Positions 11,404 through 22,739 of a stretch of DNA of 64,000 bases are shown one piece after another. Below the pieces are notes generated by a model. That model was not told where the DNA came from. It saw only the letters and a list, made by a program, of their open reading frames with translations, and ran no database searches. The position numbers were made by a program, and so were the translations under genes. Source of the DNA: Aquarana catesbeiana (lineage: Eukaryota; Chordata; Amphibia; Anura; Ranidae). Each line of letters starts with the position of its first letter. Position 1 is the first letter of the stretch. The stretch covers positions 124,839,875 through 124,903,874 of the forward strand of contig NC_133332.1 of the NCBI RefSeq assembly GCF_042186555.1, read 5' to 3'.

Positions 11404-11761
11404 TTAACCAGATTTACCCCCCTTTCTGCCCAGGCCATTTTTTGCGATATGGCACTGCATTATATTAACTGACAATTGCGCGGTCGTGCGACGCTGTACC
11501 CAAATAAAATTGACGTCCTTTTATTCCCACAAATAGAGCTTTCTTGTGGTGGTATTTGATCACCTCTGCGGTTTAAATTTTTTGCGCTATAAGCGTATAT
11601 TGACTGTTAAGTGCAAAAGTTATAGACTATGGGATTTTTTTTATTTTTACTAGTAATGGCGGCTATCAGCGACTGATAGCAGGACTGCAATATTGTGGCA
11701 GACAAATCAGAACACCTAACTTACACCTTTGACACTGTTTTGGGGACCAGTGACATTATTA

Positions 11762-12160
11762 GGTCTCATGCACACTGGACGTTAAAATAACGTTATAAAA
11801 ATGCCAGTAGTTTGGCAGTGAGTTTTTCAACGTTTTTCAACATTTTTGCAATAGCGTTTTTTTTTTTTAACTTTTTATTTTATGGTTTAAGAACATCAAA
11901 AAATGCTGGTGAGCCATGTTTTTGAGCTTTTATCTGCGTTTATCAGCGTTTTTTGATGTTGACTGAAAACAACTGAAAAACTCCTCTCAGAACCCACTAG
12001 TTTTTTTTTTTTTTAAAAAGCCAACTGCTGATAACAGCCTATGTGTGCATGAACACATAGGATAACATGATTATTTTTATTATCATAGTTTATTGACTGT
12101 AGCAAAAAACGTCTTAAGCCAAAAACAGCTGCTGTAAAAACATCCAGTGTGCATGAGACT
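11762..12160. mobile_element. Nested MITE (GGTCTCATGCACACTGGAC termini), TTA duplication
   Basis: GGTCTCATGCACACTGGAC at the left and ATCCAGTGTGCATGAGACT at the right are inverted termini. TTA at 11759-11761 and 12161-12163 flanks it. Comparison with copy 2 of the host element shows the host sequence is continuous without it. Probable PIF/Harbinger-type MITE. Confidence 0.8.
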
Positions 12161-12539
12161 TTACAGTGATCAGCTCTAAAAATATGCACTATCGCTGTAC
12201 TGACACTGGCAGGGAAAGGGTTAACATCAGGGGTGATCAAAGGGTTGACTGTGTGCCTAGGTAATGTTTCAATGTAGTGGGGGAGGTGCTTTTACTAGCA
12301 GAAGGCATTGATCAGTGTTTCTGCTTTACAGAAACACAGGATCCATGTCTTCTGTACTGACAAAATGGCAAGATGCCTTGTTTACATAGGCATTCTGTCA
12401 GTGTACCGAACGATCAGCAGGTGCCAGCGGACATCGGGTCCGGGGGACCCGCTGATAAGCTCCAGCTATGTAAAATCATAGCAGGAGCGAGCTGCCGGCA
12501 ATGTGTGCTCATGCCCGATACCTGATAGTGCAGGATCAC

Positions 12540-12540
<1 letters not shown>

Positions 12541-12596
<56 letters not shown>
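12541..12596. repeat. (TA)n microsatellite
   Basis: About 28 uninterrupted TA units. Self-complementary and likely length-polymorphic. Confidence 0.97.
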
Positions 12597-12600
<4 letters not shown>

Positions 12601-12715
12601 AAATCTGCTATGGGGCGGTCGGGAAGTGGTTAAAGTATATGTTCATTAGAAACCTTTTAAATAGTTTTAGAAAAATTGGGAAAGGGATAGATTGCCTGTA
12701 AATTTTTTACTGTTA

Positions 12716-13150
12716 TGCCCTGTGCACACGGTCGGATTTTCCGATGGAAAAAGTGCAATTCGGATTGTGTTGTCGGAAATTCCGACCGTGTGTAGGCTCC
12801 ATCGGACTTTTTCCGTCGGAATTTCCGACACACAATGTTTGAAAGCTGGATATAAAATTTTCCACCAACAAAATCCGATCGGTTAAATTCCGATCGCGTG
12901 TACATAAATCCGACGCACAAAGTGCCACGCATGCTCAGAATAAATTAAGAGACGAAAGCTATTGGCTACTGCCCCGTTTATAGTCCTGACGTATGCGTTT
13001 TACGTCACCGCATTCAGAACGATCAGATTTTCTGACAACTTTGTGTGACCGTGTGTATGCAAGACAAGTTTGAGCCAACATCCATCGGAAAAAATCCATG
13101 GATTTTGTTGTCGGAATGTCCTATCAATGTCCGACCGTGTGTACAGGGCA
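12716..13150. mobile_element. MITE copy B2
   Basis: TGCCCTGTGCACACGGTCGG at the left and CCGACCGTGTGTACAGGGCA at the right form terminal repeats of about 20 bp with one mismatch. Interior collinear with B1 at 10023-10485. Flanked by TTA on the left and ATA on the right. Confidence 0.85.
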
Positions 13151-13152
13151 AT

Positions 13153-13424
13153 AGGCTGGGTTCGCATATATCTGGGTCTGGTTTTGATGCAGAGTCCGGT
13201 GCGGTATCCATTCAGTGGTTCAGGTGCAAATTTTGACACTGAAATTGCACCTGAACCGGACTGAAAAACGCACAGGACCCTTTTCTAATTCGTACCATGA
13301 CCGGTCTCCATATATGTGAACCAGCTCCATTGAAAGCCAGTGTGGTTCACATGTTATGTTAATGTACATGTTATGTGGATGAGGTTCACAATGCATTTGA
13401 TTTGCATATATGTGAACCAAGCCT
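13153..13424. mobile_element. MITE with AGGCTGGGTTCGCATATA termini
   Basis: Left end AGGCTGGGTTCGCATATA pairs with right end TGCATATATGTGAACCAAGCCT. A second, internal inverted pair (GGTTCAGGTGCAAATTT / AATTGCACCTGAACC) sits at 13218-13258. It abuts MITE B2 with only two bases between. Confidence 0.75.
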
Positions 13425-13430
13425 TACTGT

Positions 13431-13754
13431 TACAGGCATACCCCACTTTTAAGTACACAATGGGACCAGAGCGTGTATGTAAAACGAAAATGTACTTAAA
13501 GTGAAGCAATACCCTTTTCACTTCTAGGGTTTAGTTGGGGGTCAGGGGCTATAGTGGGGGTGTCAGGGGCTGTAGTGGGGGTGTCAGGGGCACACTGGAA
13601 CAGGGCGGGCTATGCACTCGGAGCTTCAGCTCCTTCTACTGCGGCTGCAAAATGTCTGTACAGTACTTGCGAGGCACTTTACATACACTTGCGGGTATGT
13701 CCGTACTCGCGAGTGTACGTAAAGTGAGTGTACTTAAAGTGGGGTATGCCTGTA
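13431..13754. mobile_element. MITE with TACAGGCATACCCCACTT termini
   Basis: TACAGGCATACCCCACTTTT at 13431 pairs with AAAGTGGGGTATGCCTGTA ending at 13754. The outer TA at both ends is consistent with a Tc1/mariner-type TA duplication. The interior includes GGGGTGTCAGGGGCTGTAGT tandem copies (13530-13600). Non-coding; open frames through it are incidental. Confidence 0.8.
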
Positions 13755-14995
13755 CCTATGGCTCTATTAGTGAGAAATGTACCCTCACATGTCCTGCTGA
13801 CAATGGGATTAGCAGACACAAAGTGAGAGGAGTTCTAACAGAACCAAACTCAGAAAAAAAAATGCTTTTCTTTAGTGGAGTTTTTGACTTGATATACATT
13901 TAATAAAAAATCCAATAAATTATTTCCGTGGTGATGCCACATGATCAGCTTAGGCTAATTACTAGTAGAGGCCATCTCATAGATGGTACATAATATTAAA
14001 ATTCTGACAGATGGTACAGAGTGTGTGGGTGCAAAAGGGTTCTCTTTGATCAGTAGAACGACTGTAGTTTTTTGATGACTCAGCAAGCACAAGACTCAAA
14101 GTTCATTGAGCTGTCCTTGATGTGTCAGTAAAGATCACCATTACACCTTGGTAATCCAGCATTCATATTCCTATTAATTATCTAGAGCATTCAGCTGGTT
14201 TGCCCATTGCCTTCTGAGTGCACCCTGTAATCATTTCATTGTATCTACTCATATGCACAGAGAACAGGTTCACTCATCTTTGTCATGAGCTGACAAAAGT
14301 TTGGGAGCCATTAAATTTAGATACCTGAAGCAGTGTTAGCATATGAAGGATTAAACTGACTTTTGTTTGTGTATATCTTACACGAAATAAAATTACATTG
14401 TGTATATAAGAGCCTTGAAAATGACAACTGCTGTAACAAAACATAAAAGCACTCAGTCGTGTCGATGACCGCAGGTAAGAACAACCATAAGGGATTAGGC
14501 AATCAAGTGAATCAGCTGTTTTAACATCTGTACAACACAGAGGCAAAGTTTTGAAAGGTAATTTAGTGTGTAAGCTACATTTAGGAGGCGCCTGTTCACT
14601 ATGGCAGGTCTTATAAACATTACAAAATCTTTTTTTTTATGTTTTTTTTTTTTTACTTTGGTACTCAGGGACCACTAAGCAGATTGGCACTTTTTGTGTT
14701 TAAAATTTAACAGGAATTATAACATTACTTACAATGTCACTTGCTAGTATACTGTCAGAAAAACATAATGGCAAATTATACACCAAAAAATAGTTAATGT
14801 AGACTATTATCAGACTATTGCTTATGAGAATGGCTGTGCCAATGGTTCAGCATGACAACCAGGGAAGTCGTGTTTTTGGAGGGAGAACAACGGGAATCTC
14901 TATAATTCCTTAGAACATTTTTACCTTAATAGCATTTTATTTTAATTACAAGATGTATAATTGAATGGAAATTGGGCCTCTGTTACTCTCCAATT
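13755..14995. other. Intergenic, no gene recognised
   Basis: AT-rich sequence with T-runs at 14630-14655. No supported coding frame, RNA gene or inverted-repeat element. Confidence 0.35.
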
Positions 14996-15600
14996 AACCT
15001 TTAACTACTTCCTGCCCATCATATAGCAGAATGAATGCTGCAAAGTGGTTAAATTATCCTAACTGGGCATCATATAATGGCCAGCAGGATAAGCTGCCCG
15101 TGAGGGTGCGCAGCTCGGCGATCGGTAGTGCGGTGTGTCACTCTGACACACTGCATCTCCGATCCTTGTAAAGAGCCTATGATGTAGGCTCTTTACCATG
15201 TGATCAGCTGTGACAGCTCATCACATGGTAACCAGGAAGTGCCATTTATCAGCTTTTCCTCTACTCGCGCTGACAAGGTGTAAGTAGAGGAGGACCGATC
15301 AGCGGCTCTCCTGACAGGGGGGGGTCTGCGCTGATAATCAGCACATTGATTATCAGTGCAGACCACCAGGGATGCCCACCTGAGCCCACCAGGGATGTCA
15401 ATCAGACAATCAGTGCCCATTAGGGATGCCAATCAGTCCCCATCAGTGATGCTTGTCAGTGCCTCCTCATCCATGCTGCCTATCAGTGCCATCGATTAGT
15501 GCCCATCAGTGCCCCCTATAAGTGCCCATCAGTGTGGCCTATCATTGCCACCTATCAGAGCCCATCAGTGCCACTCATTCTTCCACTCTAAGTATGAATG
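14996..15600. repeat. TTAACCACTT-family fragment with CAGTGCCCATCA minisatellite
   Basis: Begins with TAACTACTTCCTGCCC and a nearby AAGTGGTTAA, like the family at 11404. It then contains an imperfect minisatellite (about 15340-15590) built from CAGTGCCCATCAGTG and CACCAGGGATGCC units. A short perfect-looking palindrome (AAAGAGCCTATGATGTAGGC, then TCTTTACCATG) lies near 15171-15199. Confidence 0.6.
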
Positions 15601-15757
15601 TAGCTATGGTTGTCACCTACTGTATGCTGAACTTCAATAATGTCTGCCTTTGTTCATCTTTGTTACATGGTGGTTGATGGAGTTAGTATCCTACAGAAGA
15701 TAGAGAACTTTTTTTTTTTTGTCTGCAGTGCAGATTGCATGAAGTGACAAGGACACT

Positions 15758-16113
15758 TAAGCCGGGTACACACAAGCCGAATGTCGGGAGACATCAGCCG
15801 GTTAAAGAAAAAGGCCGACATTTGGCCCATGTGTATGTCGGTCTGTCCAACAGAAGTTGGACTTTCGTCTATCTTCTGTCAGACGTGCAAGTTGGATAAC
15901 CAGCAGCTAACCGACTCCTGAGCTGAGAGCGCTGATCGAAGTGTTCTGGCAGGGGGGCCGCCCTCCTGTCAGAACATAACAGCTCAGCAGGGGAGAGCAC
16001 TGTACTAACATTGGAATGTTAGTACAGCACCACTGACTGGAGCTGACGGTTTTCTTTTTTGTTCAACCCGCTGGGTTGTACGAAAAATAATTTGCAGTGT
16101 GTACCCGGCTTAA
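15758..16113. mobile_element. MITE with TTAAGCCGGGTACACAC termini
   Basis: TTAAGCCGGGTACACAC (15758-15774) is the exact reverse complement of GTGTGTACCCGGCTTAA (16097-16113). The outer TTAA could be a piggyBac-type target duplication. Interior non-coding. Confidence 0.85.
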
Positions 16114-16119
16114 CTCTTC

Positions 16120-16546
16120 CTGGCAAGATCAACAGGTATTTTTTGTACCTTTTATATGCAGCCCCCCCCAGCTCCCACTAAATACTTACCTAAGCCTGAT
16201 CTTAATCCAGCAGTGTGCCAAGAGCAAAGGCACTGCTCTCTCTCTCTCTTCACTGGACTCAAGGCCATTGCACCTGCTGCTGTTAATCAAATCCAGTGAC
16301 AAGGGAGCGGGTTAAGATGCACGGTGTGTGTATATAGTCACACAGAACATGGCTTGGGTTAGAGCCCACAGGTGTGGCACCATAGGAAGTGGCTTCCTAT
16401 GGTGACACACGGAGAAGAGGAGAAGCCTATAACTTCGGTAAAGGACCCCAGAAGAGGATCAGAACTGCTCTGTGCAAAACCATTGCACAGGGTAAGTAAG
16501 AATAACATGTTTGTTATTTTAAAAAAGAAGATGCTTTAAAATCACT
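16120..16546. mobile_element. Probable MITE of the CACTTTAA-ended family
   Basis: The right part (GTAAGTAAGAATAACATG, then a poly-A stretch and AATCACTTTAA) resembles the end of the element at 60724-61231 inverted. The left terminus is unclear. It abuts the TTAACCACTT element at 16547, sharing TTAA. Confidence 0.45.
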
Positions 16547-17490
16547 TTAACCACTTGTCAACCGCTGCACGCCGATATACGTAGGCACAATGGCAGCGGT
16601 GGGCAAATTGGCATACCTGTACGTCCCCTTTAATTGGCGGTGCTAGCGGTTGCGCGTGTGCGCCCGCCACATACAGCGTGACCATGCCTGTCGGACCCGC
16701 GGACTCGATGTCCACCGGTGTCCCAGCGATCGTGTCTCGGTGCTGCAGAATGGGGAGATGCCTATGAAAACAAGGCATTTCCCCGTTCTGCCTTGTGACA
16801 TGACAGAGATCACTAACCCCTGTCATCGGGAGCAGTGATCGCTGTCATGTGAGTAGTAGCCCATCCCCCCGCTGTTAGAATCACTGCCTAGGACACACTT
16901 AACCCCTTGATCGCCCCCTACTGTTTAACCCCTTCCCTGCCAGTGTCATTTACACAACAATCAGTGCATTTTTATAACACTGATCACTGTATAAATGACA
17001 ATGGTCCCAAAATAGCATCAAAAGTGTCCAATGTGTCCGCCATAATGTTGCAGGCATGATAAAAATCGCAGATCGCTGCCATTACTAAAAAAAAAAAAAT
17101 TAATAACAATAAAAATGCTATAAAACTATCCCCTATTTTGTAGACGCTATAACTTTTGCGCAAACCAATCAATATACGCTTATTGCGATTTTGTTTACCA
17201 AAAATATGTAGAAGAATACATATTGGCCTAAATTGAGGAAAAAAATTGTTTTTTTATATATTTTTGGGGGATATTTATTATAGCAAAAAGTAAAAAATAT
17301 TGCTTTTTTTTCAAAATTGTCACTCTTTTTTTGTTTATAGCACAAAAAATAGGGAAAAATAGGACATCAATTTTGTTTGGATGCAACATCGCACGACCGT
17401 GTAATTGTCAGTTAAAGTGACGTAGTGCCGAATCGCAAAAAGTGCTCTGGTCAGGAAGGGGGTAAAAACTTTCGGTGCTGAAGCGGTTAA
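16547..17490. mobile_element. TTAACCACTT-ended non-autonomous element, copy 2 (inverted)
   Basis: Begins TTAACCACTTGTCAACCGC and ends GAAGCGGTTAA. Interior blocks match the reverse complement of copies at 11404-12633 and 63315-64000 (for example CGCAAACCAATCAATATACG). It lacks the MITE found in copy 1, which fixes that insertion as later. Confidence 0.75.
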
Positions 17491-17712
17491 ATATCAGAAA
17501 AAAATCCCAAAAGAGGATTCAATCAAAAATAACTGTAACTGTCTGGGTTCAAACTATGCTCAAACTGTTAGTGCTATTTAAATCCTGTATAATTAGAATA
17601 ATGATAATATTTGGTAGGGTGAGTGGTGAGATTTTTATTTTTTTTTTAGCTTTTTACAGTTGGTAATCCTCCCCACCCTATACCTCTATTGTGCACAATC
17701 CATGTAAGTTTT
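17491..17712. other. Intergenic, no feature
   Basis: No recognisable element. Confidence 0.3.
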
Positions 17713-17960
17713 AAAGCTGAAATCCAGGCAGATATAAAAACACATTTTTGCATATCTGTATTTATTAATACATGATTAAATGTGTTTTTTAATGCAAGCA
17801 GTGAAAGTACCTGAACTTGGTATCAACTTCTTGCAATCCCCTGTACAGTGGAGCTCAGACCAGGAGAGGGAGAAACAAAAGAAACAGCCAATCAATTGTG
17901 TTGCAGTGCTAGACGTTTGGATGAAGTTTGCCTTTAAATAGATATATAGCTACTTCTTTC
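17713..17960 (+). repeat. Dispersed repeat (TCCAGGCAGATATA family)
   Basis: The segment AATCCAGGCAGATATAAA followed by TAATACATGATTAAATGTG and CCCCTGTACAG recurs inverted at 39600-39868 and in part near 850. Non-coding interspersed repeat, type unknown. Confidence 0.65.
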
Positions 17961-18249
17961 CATTCTTCCAGTACGACCGATATCTTCCAGCAATTCACAA
18001 AGCACAGAGAAAAATATTTTTTTAAGTTTTAAGTTAAAAATTTATGTATAACAATTGTTAAGAGCAGAGATACTAATGGCAACATTCATTTGATAGATAA
18101 AACTGATACTGGCCAGAGATAAAGTCTTCCACACTACTTTATATTTTACAGCAAGAACTTTCAAAATAAATTGAAATGCAAATAAAAAAAATATACATTT
18201 TACTTTTTACAACTCCTATATTTGAACAACATAAAAAAGACAAACACAT

Positions 18250-19704
18250 CTAGTTGAAGGAAACATATTTATTTTAAAAGTGCACAATCTGCTTCAACGT
18301 AAACAGGGTCCTATTAAAAATAAAATATATGATCAATTCAAAATTTAAAGAAAATATAATGACTAAACATGTAAACAGTAATAATGCATAGCCTGCTTTA
18401 AATCCTTTATATTCGAGTAACGGGTGAAAAAAAATAAAAATAAGCACAAAGACAAAAAAAAAAAAAAAAATGTGTTAAATGACTGTGATCATTCAAAATC
18501 ATACAAGTTGAATAAAAATGTTTTCAGTGCATTTTTGTGTATACAACAAATTAACAACATGTACAAGATGTGAATCTTCTTGTCCATAACGTAATTCAGG
18601 AGAGAGAGAAAAAAAAATGAACATCATCTAATGCACGAAACCAAACTTGTCATGCATCTTGAATCCAGTTTTCTTTCTGTCCATGCAACAGATAGGATTA
18701 CCTATTTGGAAAACTTATTACATTTTAAACATATTGAATAAATAGCAGGCACAGGTTCCTGTTATGTAGACACAGTTTGTCCAAAATGTCTACAACTCTT
18801 ACATATGCCATACATTGAAAAAAGGACTTTACAAATAAGACATTTCTTATAAAAACTTTCACCTTAATTCCACAGTTTATTTTTTGTTAGAAAAGAAGCC
18901 ACAACATTTAGAGAACATCATACACAAAAAAATGGAATTAAGAGAAAACGACATAGATGGATTATGGCATCCGTAATGGGTCAACTGCATTGGATACGAT
19001 TTTGTGTCTACATAATGGACTAACTCTATAATCAGGATACTACAAAGATATATAAAAAGTGAGTATGTTAGAAGTCACAGGAACACTGTTTACTTGAGCC
19101 TGAGGGGTGACCTCAGAACGGACCTGATTTTCGCAACGAAAGCCAGCTTTGAGGAACCGGTTCAGAAAGCTGTATGTGTTGAAAATCAAAGTGTTGCACT
19201 TTTCCAAATTAATAATACATATAATCAAGCTTATATATAAAACTGTAAGCCAATAAAACAACAAGTTTTACATTTTTTATATGCTTACCCCCTATAAAAC
19301 ATATAAGCAGTAAAATTTTTCTGTATAGAGCAAAAGTGGTCTTTTATTCTTGGTTGGAAAGCAAAACTCTTATCAGCTTTAAGGTTCTGTGAAATGTTTT
19401 TTTCCCACAAAGCATAGGTGATATAAACAGAGAGCAGGTTATGTCCTCTCCTTGGTTTATTCCACTGTATGTTTTGCTAGCTATCTTGGTGCCTTCTGAT
19501 TTGCAAAAAGCACATTCTAAGATTATGGAATCCGCTCATAAAACCCCATGATCTAATGGCTGACGTGAGTGACCTATGCAAGTTCGATGCTTGTCCTGAA
19601 AAATCGAATATTTGGATGAAAGACTGCTAGTTAGAATTCAACAGCATCCAGAGGTAAGGTTCCATTTCTGTGTGCTCCATAGCCTTTGTCTTGCCTGCAG
19701 CTGG
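18250..19704 (-). other. FGF13: FGF13 3' untranslated region
   Basis: Follows the TAG stop at 19705-19707 on the minus strand and is AT-rich and free of recognisable transposons, unlike the flanking DNA. A canonical AATAAA (plus-strand TTTATT, 18268-18273) with a GT/T-rich stretch beyond it (18225-18255) gives a probable cleavage site near 18250 and a 3' UTR of about 1.45 kb. Other poly(A) signals may be used; the true end needs transcript data. AU-rich content would suit post-transcriptional control, but no specific element was identified. Confidence 0.65.
18268..18273 (-). promoter_or_regulatory. FGF13: Candidate FGF13 poly(A) signal AATAAA
   Basis: AATAAA on the minus strand, about 1.43 kb after the FGF13 stop. 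The downstream minus strand (GATGTGTTTGTCTTTTTT) is GU/U-rich as expected beyond a cleavage site. Confidence 0.55.
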
Positions 19705-19841
19705 CTACGTTGATTCGTGGTGGCTCATAGATTTGCCACCATTTAATACTCCTGAAACACTTCTACTTTTGGTTGGTGTTCCACTTCCAGATCTGGAAAA
19801 CTCTGTGAGATCATGAAGGGAAGGTTCTTTGTACATAGCCA
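19705..19841 (-). CDS. FGF13: FGF13 last coding exon (C-terminal tail of fibroblast growth factor homologous factor 2)
   Basis: FGF13 is a non-secreted FGF-family protein that acts inside neurons and heart cells, binding the C-terminal domain of voltage-gated sodium channels and also microtubules (family knowledge). On the minus strand, a polypyrimidine tract and CAG acceptor (19842-19844) precede TG, which joins the final G of the exon at 38481 to make a valine codon. The frame then runs 44 residues to TAG at 19705-19707: AMYKEPSLHDLTEF near the start, GTPTKSRS in the middle, and SHHEST at the end. AMYKEPSLHDL completes the last strand of the beta-trefoil. The Ser/Gly/Lys-rich tail is diagnostic of FGF13 as against FGF11, 12 and 14. 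No frameshift or premature stop. Length 137 bp of coding sequence. Confidence 0.95.
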
Positions 19842-20517
19842 CTGAAAAAAAGTAGGAAAAAAATTATTAAAGCAGATATAAAGCATAAAACAAGTATCAA
19901 CAAATGCAATACATCTACAATTTCAAAACCTTTAGTAAAATAATAACAATAGTATAACAAATAGAACGTTTTTTCAATTATTTTATAAGCGATCACATGA
20001 TTACTACTGGGAATACATTGTTGCTCCTAGACGAGTTCACTTCTGAACCATCCCAAACACAACCTCCGATCAGGTGCAAGATCAGCTCACATGCTATACA
20101 ATGGAGAACAAAGAAAAATTCGGATGGCTGCACACTGACAATCCACTTTTATTGCAGACAAAAACCAAATGACAGGAGATGACAGACACAGTGGGGACAA
20201 GAAGGTAAACACATTCCACGCTCTCACCAGCGCTTATTCATTACCCTTACTACTCTTCTTTCTTTTTTTCCTGGACAAGGGCTGTGGGTGAAGAAATACA
20301 TTGGCACTCCCGTTGATGTCATCACCCACTTTAGGACCCCAATGTATTGCTATTGGAGTGGGATAAATGATAAACAATCCTTGTCACTTTCTGCTCTGCC
20401 TACAGCAGACATCCCAAGTCTCCTGCGAGATGCAGGAGTCCCCTGCATTTTGGCTGAAGCTCCCTGACACCCGCAAGTGCCTTGCAATATCCGGCCGATC
20501 CTGGATGGTCCCCTGGT
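19842..20517 (-). other. FGF13: FGF13 last intron, acceptor-proximal part
   Basis: Contains the 3' splice site of the last intron (TTTTTTTCAG on the minus strand) directly at 19842. The rest shows no coding feature. 20090-20290 resembles a dispersed frog repeat (GGATGGCTGCACACTGAC, CCACTTTTATTGCAGAC), recalled rather than searched. Confidence 0.5.
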
Positions 20518-20711
20518 TCACAGCCAGGAATGATCGGTGCATCAGGAAGGACAGCTGTGAACACCGATCTCCCTGTATAGCTTTTTAGCCGACAGCCGCT
20601 TCTCCTCTTCTTCCTCCCATGGCTGTTGGCTAAAAAGTTATACAGGGAGATCAGTGTTCACAGCTGTCCCACCTGCTGCACGGATCATTTCCGGCTGTTT
20701 GCCTGTGTGCT
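20518..20711. repeat. Foldback with arms of about 81 bp
   Basis: Positions 20518-20599 and 20621-20702 are imperfect reverse complements (for example GGACAGCTGTGAACACCGAT against ATCAGTGTTCACAGCTGTCC, and TTTTTAGCCGACAGCC against GGCTGTTGGCTAAAAA), with a 21-nt C/T loop. It lies directly before the C-rich minisatellite and may be part of the same mobile element. Confidence 0.75.
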
Positions 20712-21110
20712 CATTCGGCCCCTGTCCTCCTTCTCTGGCCCCATGTCCTCCTTCTCCGTTCCCCCTCCATGTCCTTTTCCGCCCCCCCCTGTTTTCCTCT
20801 GGCCCATTGTCCTCCTCCTCTGCCCCCCCTTGTCCCCCCCACAGCTGGCTTCCCCCTGTCCTTCTTCTCTGGCCCCCTGTCCTCCTTCTCCACCCCCCCT
20901 TCTTGTCCTTCTCCGCCCCCCCCGTTTTCCTCTGGCCCATTGTCCTCCTCCTCCGCCCCCCTCGCCCCCCCCCGCAGCCGGTTTCCCCCCTGTCCTCCTT
21001 CTCTGCCCCCCTCCATGTCCTTCTCCGCCCCCCCTGTTTTCCTCTGGCCCATTGTCCACCTCCTCTGCCCCCCTCGTCCCCCCACAGCCGGCTTCCCTCC
21101 TGTCGGCTAC
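20712..21110. repeat. C-rich minisatellite (G-rich on the transcribed-RNA strand)
   Basis: Tandem imperfect units of about 112-133 bp, anchored by GTTTTCCTCTGGCCCATTGT at 20791, 20924 and 21036. Each unit is made of CCCCCC runs and TCCTCCTTCTC blocks. Long open frames on both strands (up to 206 codons) are low-complexity Pro/Ser/Phe or Gly/Arg/Glu strings and are not genes. It lies in the last FGF13 intron, 0.9-1.3 kb before the last exon. Confidence 0.85.
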
Positions 21111-21419
21111 AGGGGATGTGTCAGGATGGAGAGCGGAGGAAGGGACCAGTAAATATGTCATTTGCCGGCCCATTCCTTTTTTAAATTGGACACAGTGATC
21201 AATTGCTACCGATCGCTCCCGCGTCCTGTGAAAACTGAGCATAGTAAACTGTGTGTTACTCTGCTTCAGTTTATGAATGGACAAGAGCCGCTGTCTCCTG
21301 TCCATTCATCTTCAGTGCTGAGAAAGGGACTGGGGAATCTGTGTCTCAAAGGGGACATGTCAGGGGTTTGTTTAGACCCCTGATACAGTATCTCACCAAA
21401 GCCCACTAACAGGGCTGAT

Positions 21420-22085
21420 AAAAAAATCAATAAATATTAAAAAATTGAATTGTAAAAAAATTAAAAAAATTTAATTGTTAAAAAATATATACAATAAAAG
21501 AAAGACTACTGACACCACTCCCCCTGCCCCACCAACACTGTCCATCACCCCAACCCCCTTCCCCCAAAAAGCATTGTGAAAGAAATTAAAAACAAATTAA
21601 ATTGTAAAAAAATCAATATGTAAAAATAAAAAAACTACTGACACCATCCACTACCTTACTGACACTGTCCACTGCTACATACCCCCTACCCCAGAAGCAC
21701 TGTGAAAAAAATATTAAAACAATTATAAAAAAAAAAAATAGAAACAAAATAGATTAAAAACTAAAAACAAAAAACTACTGATACCGTACACTGCTCTACT
21801 GACACTGTCCACTAAGCCCCCTCCCCCCCTATCCCCAATCATTGTGAAAAACAAAAAATACAAAAATAAATTGTAAAAAATAATTAAAAAAATAAAAATG
21901 TAAAAAAATAAAAATATAAAACAAATTCTGACACTGTTCATTACTCTACTGACTCTGTCCACTGCCCTACTGACACCATCCACTGGCCCCCAAAAAGCAT
22001 TTTGAAAAAATGAAAAAAAAAAATTAAATTGTAAAAAATAATACAAAAAAGAATAAAGAACTAATGACACCGTCCACTGCCCTTG
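21420..22085. repeat. A-rich minisatellite, about five 125-155-bp units
   Basis: Five imperfect units, each with an ACTACTGACACCGTCCACTG-like head (near 21505, 21634, 21773, 21927, 22061), a CCCCCAAAAAGCATTGTGAA middle and an A/T-rich tail of AAATTAAATTGTAAAAAA. Non-coding. Confidence 0.85.
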
Positions 22086-22739
22086 CCCGTGGCCGGCAGC
22101 ATTGATATGTAAATAAAGGCGGCATTTTTATGTATATCATACCGTCCTGAGGTTATATCCACCATCACTTATACTAAATGCTGCCCACTGGGAAGACAAA
22201 GGGGCATGCTTGAAAGTCCTGCCTGCAACTGTGGTCATTAAGCCTAATATGATCCTGTTCTGCAAAGGTAAGCAAATTGGTGGGGGGAGTGTATTCAGAG
22301 GTAGGCAGAGAAGGAATTACAGTTTGGGTGCACAGGTGAGCAAGGAGGGGATGTATAGAGGTAAGAAAGGTAGGTGCAAAGATGAGCATAGGAGGCAGGT
22401 AGAATTAAAGGGGTGGAGGGTTGGAGTGGAGAGAATGGGGGAGGTTCGGGGTGCAGAGTTTAGAAGGGGTTTTAGGTGTACTGACAGGGTGGATAAAAAT
22501 GTAGGTAACATGTAGGGCAGCCCATTCATTTCAATGGGCTGCTCTATGCACTAGAAATGCAGAAGAAAATCCCTAACGCTTTTTCAAAATCACACAGTGC
22601 CACAGCATATGTCAACAGATGCGTGAGGGTGTCATTAACAATTGATGGCACTGCTGTGTATCTGCTAAAGGGCAGCACGTTTCTGTGGTGTCAGGAAAGC
22701 GATTTTGCATGCGTTTCCGACATACAAATGTGAACACAG
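22086..22739. other. FGF13 intron, no gene
   Basis: Includes a purine-rich stretch (22260-22500) with GGGGA/AGGTAGG motifs. No supported coding frame; the two opposing open frames here are compositional. Confidence 0.35.

Larger units (their letters stand above)
11404..12633. mobile_element. TTAACCACTT-ended non-autonomous element, copy 1
   Basis: Starts with TTAACCAGATTTACCCCC and ends GGGAAGTGGTTAA, giving inverted TTAACCA-type termini. The interior (ACAAATAGAGCTTTCTTGTG, TTTTTGCGCTATAAGCGTAT, ACTAGTAATGGCGGC) is shared with copies at 16547-17490 (inverted) and 63315-64000. It carries a nested MITE at 11762-12160 and a TA microsatellite at 12541-12596. Non-coding. Confidence 0.75.

Noticed and set aside
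16542..16838. Opposing 94- and 62-codon frames
   Set aside because: They cover the GC-rich end of a TTAACCACTT element; overlap on both strands and lack domains.
20654..21305. Overlapping open frames of 124-206 codons on both strands
   Set aside because: They lie in a C-rich minisatellite and translate into Pro/Ser/Phe or Gly/Arg/Glu strings that repeat with the DNA period. No start context or domain.
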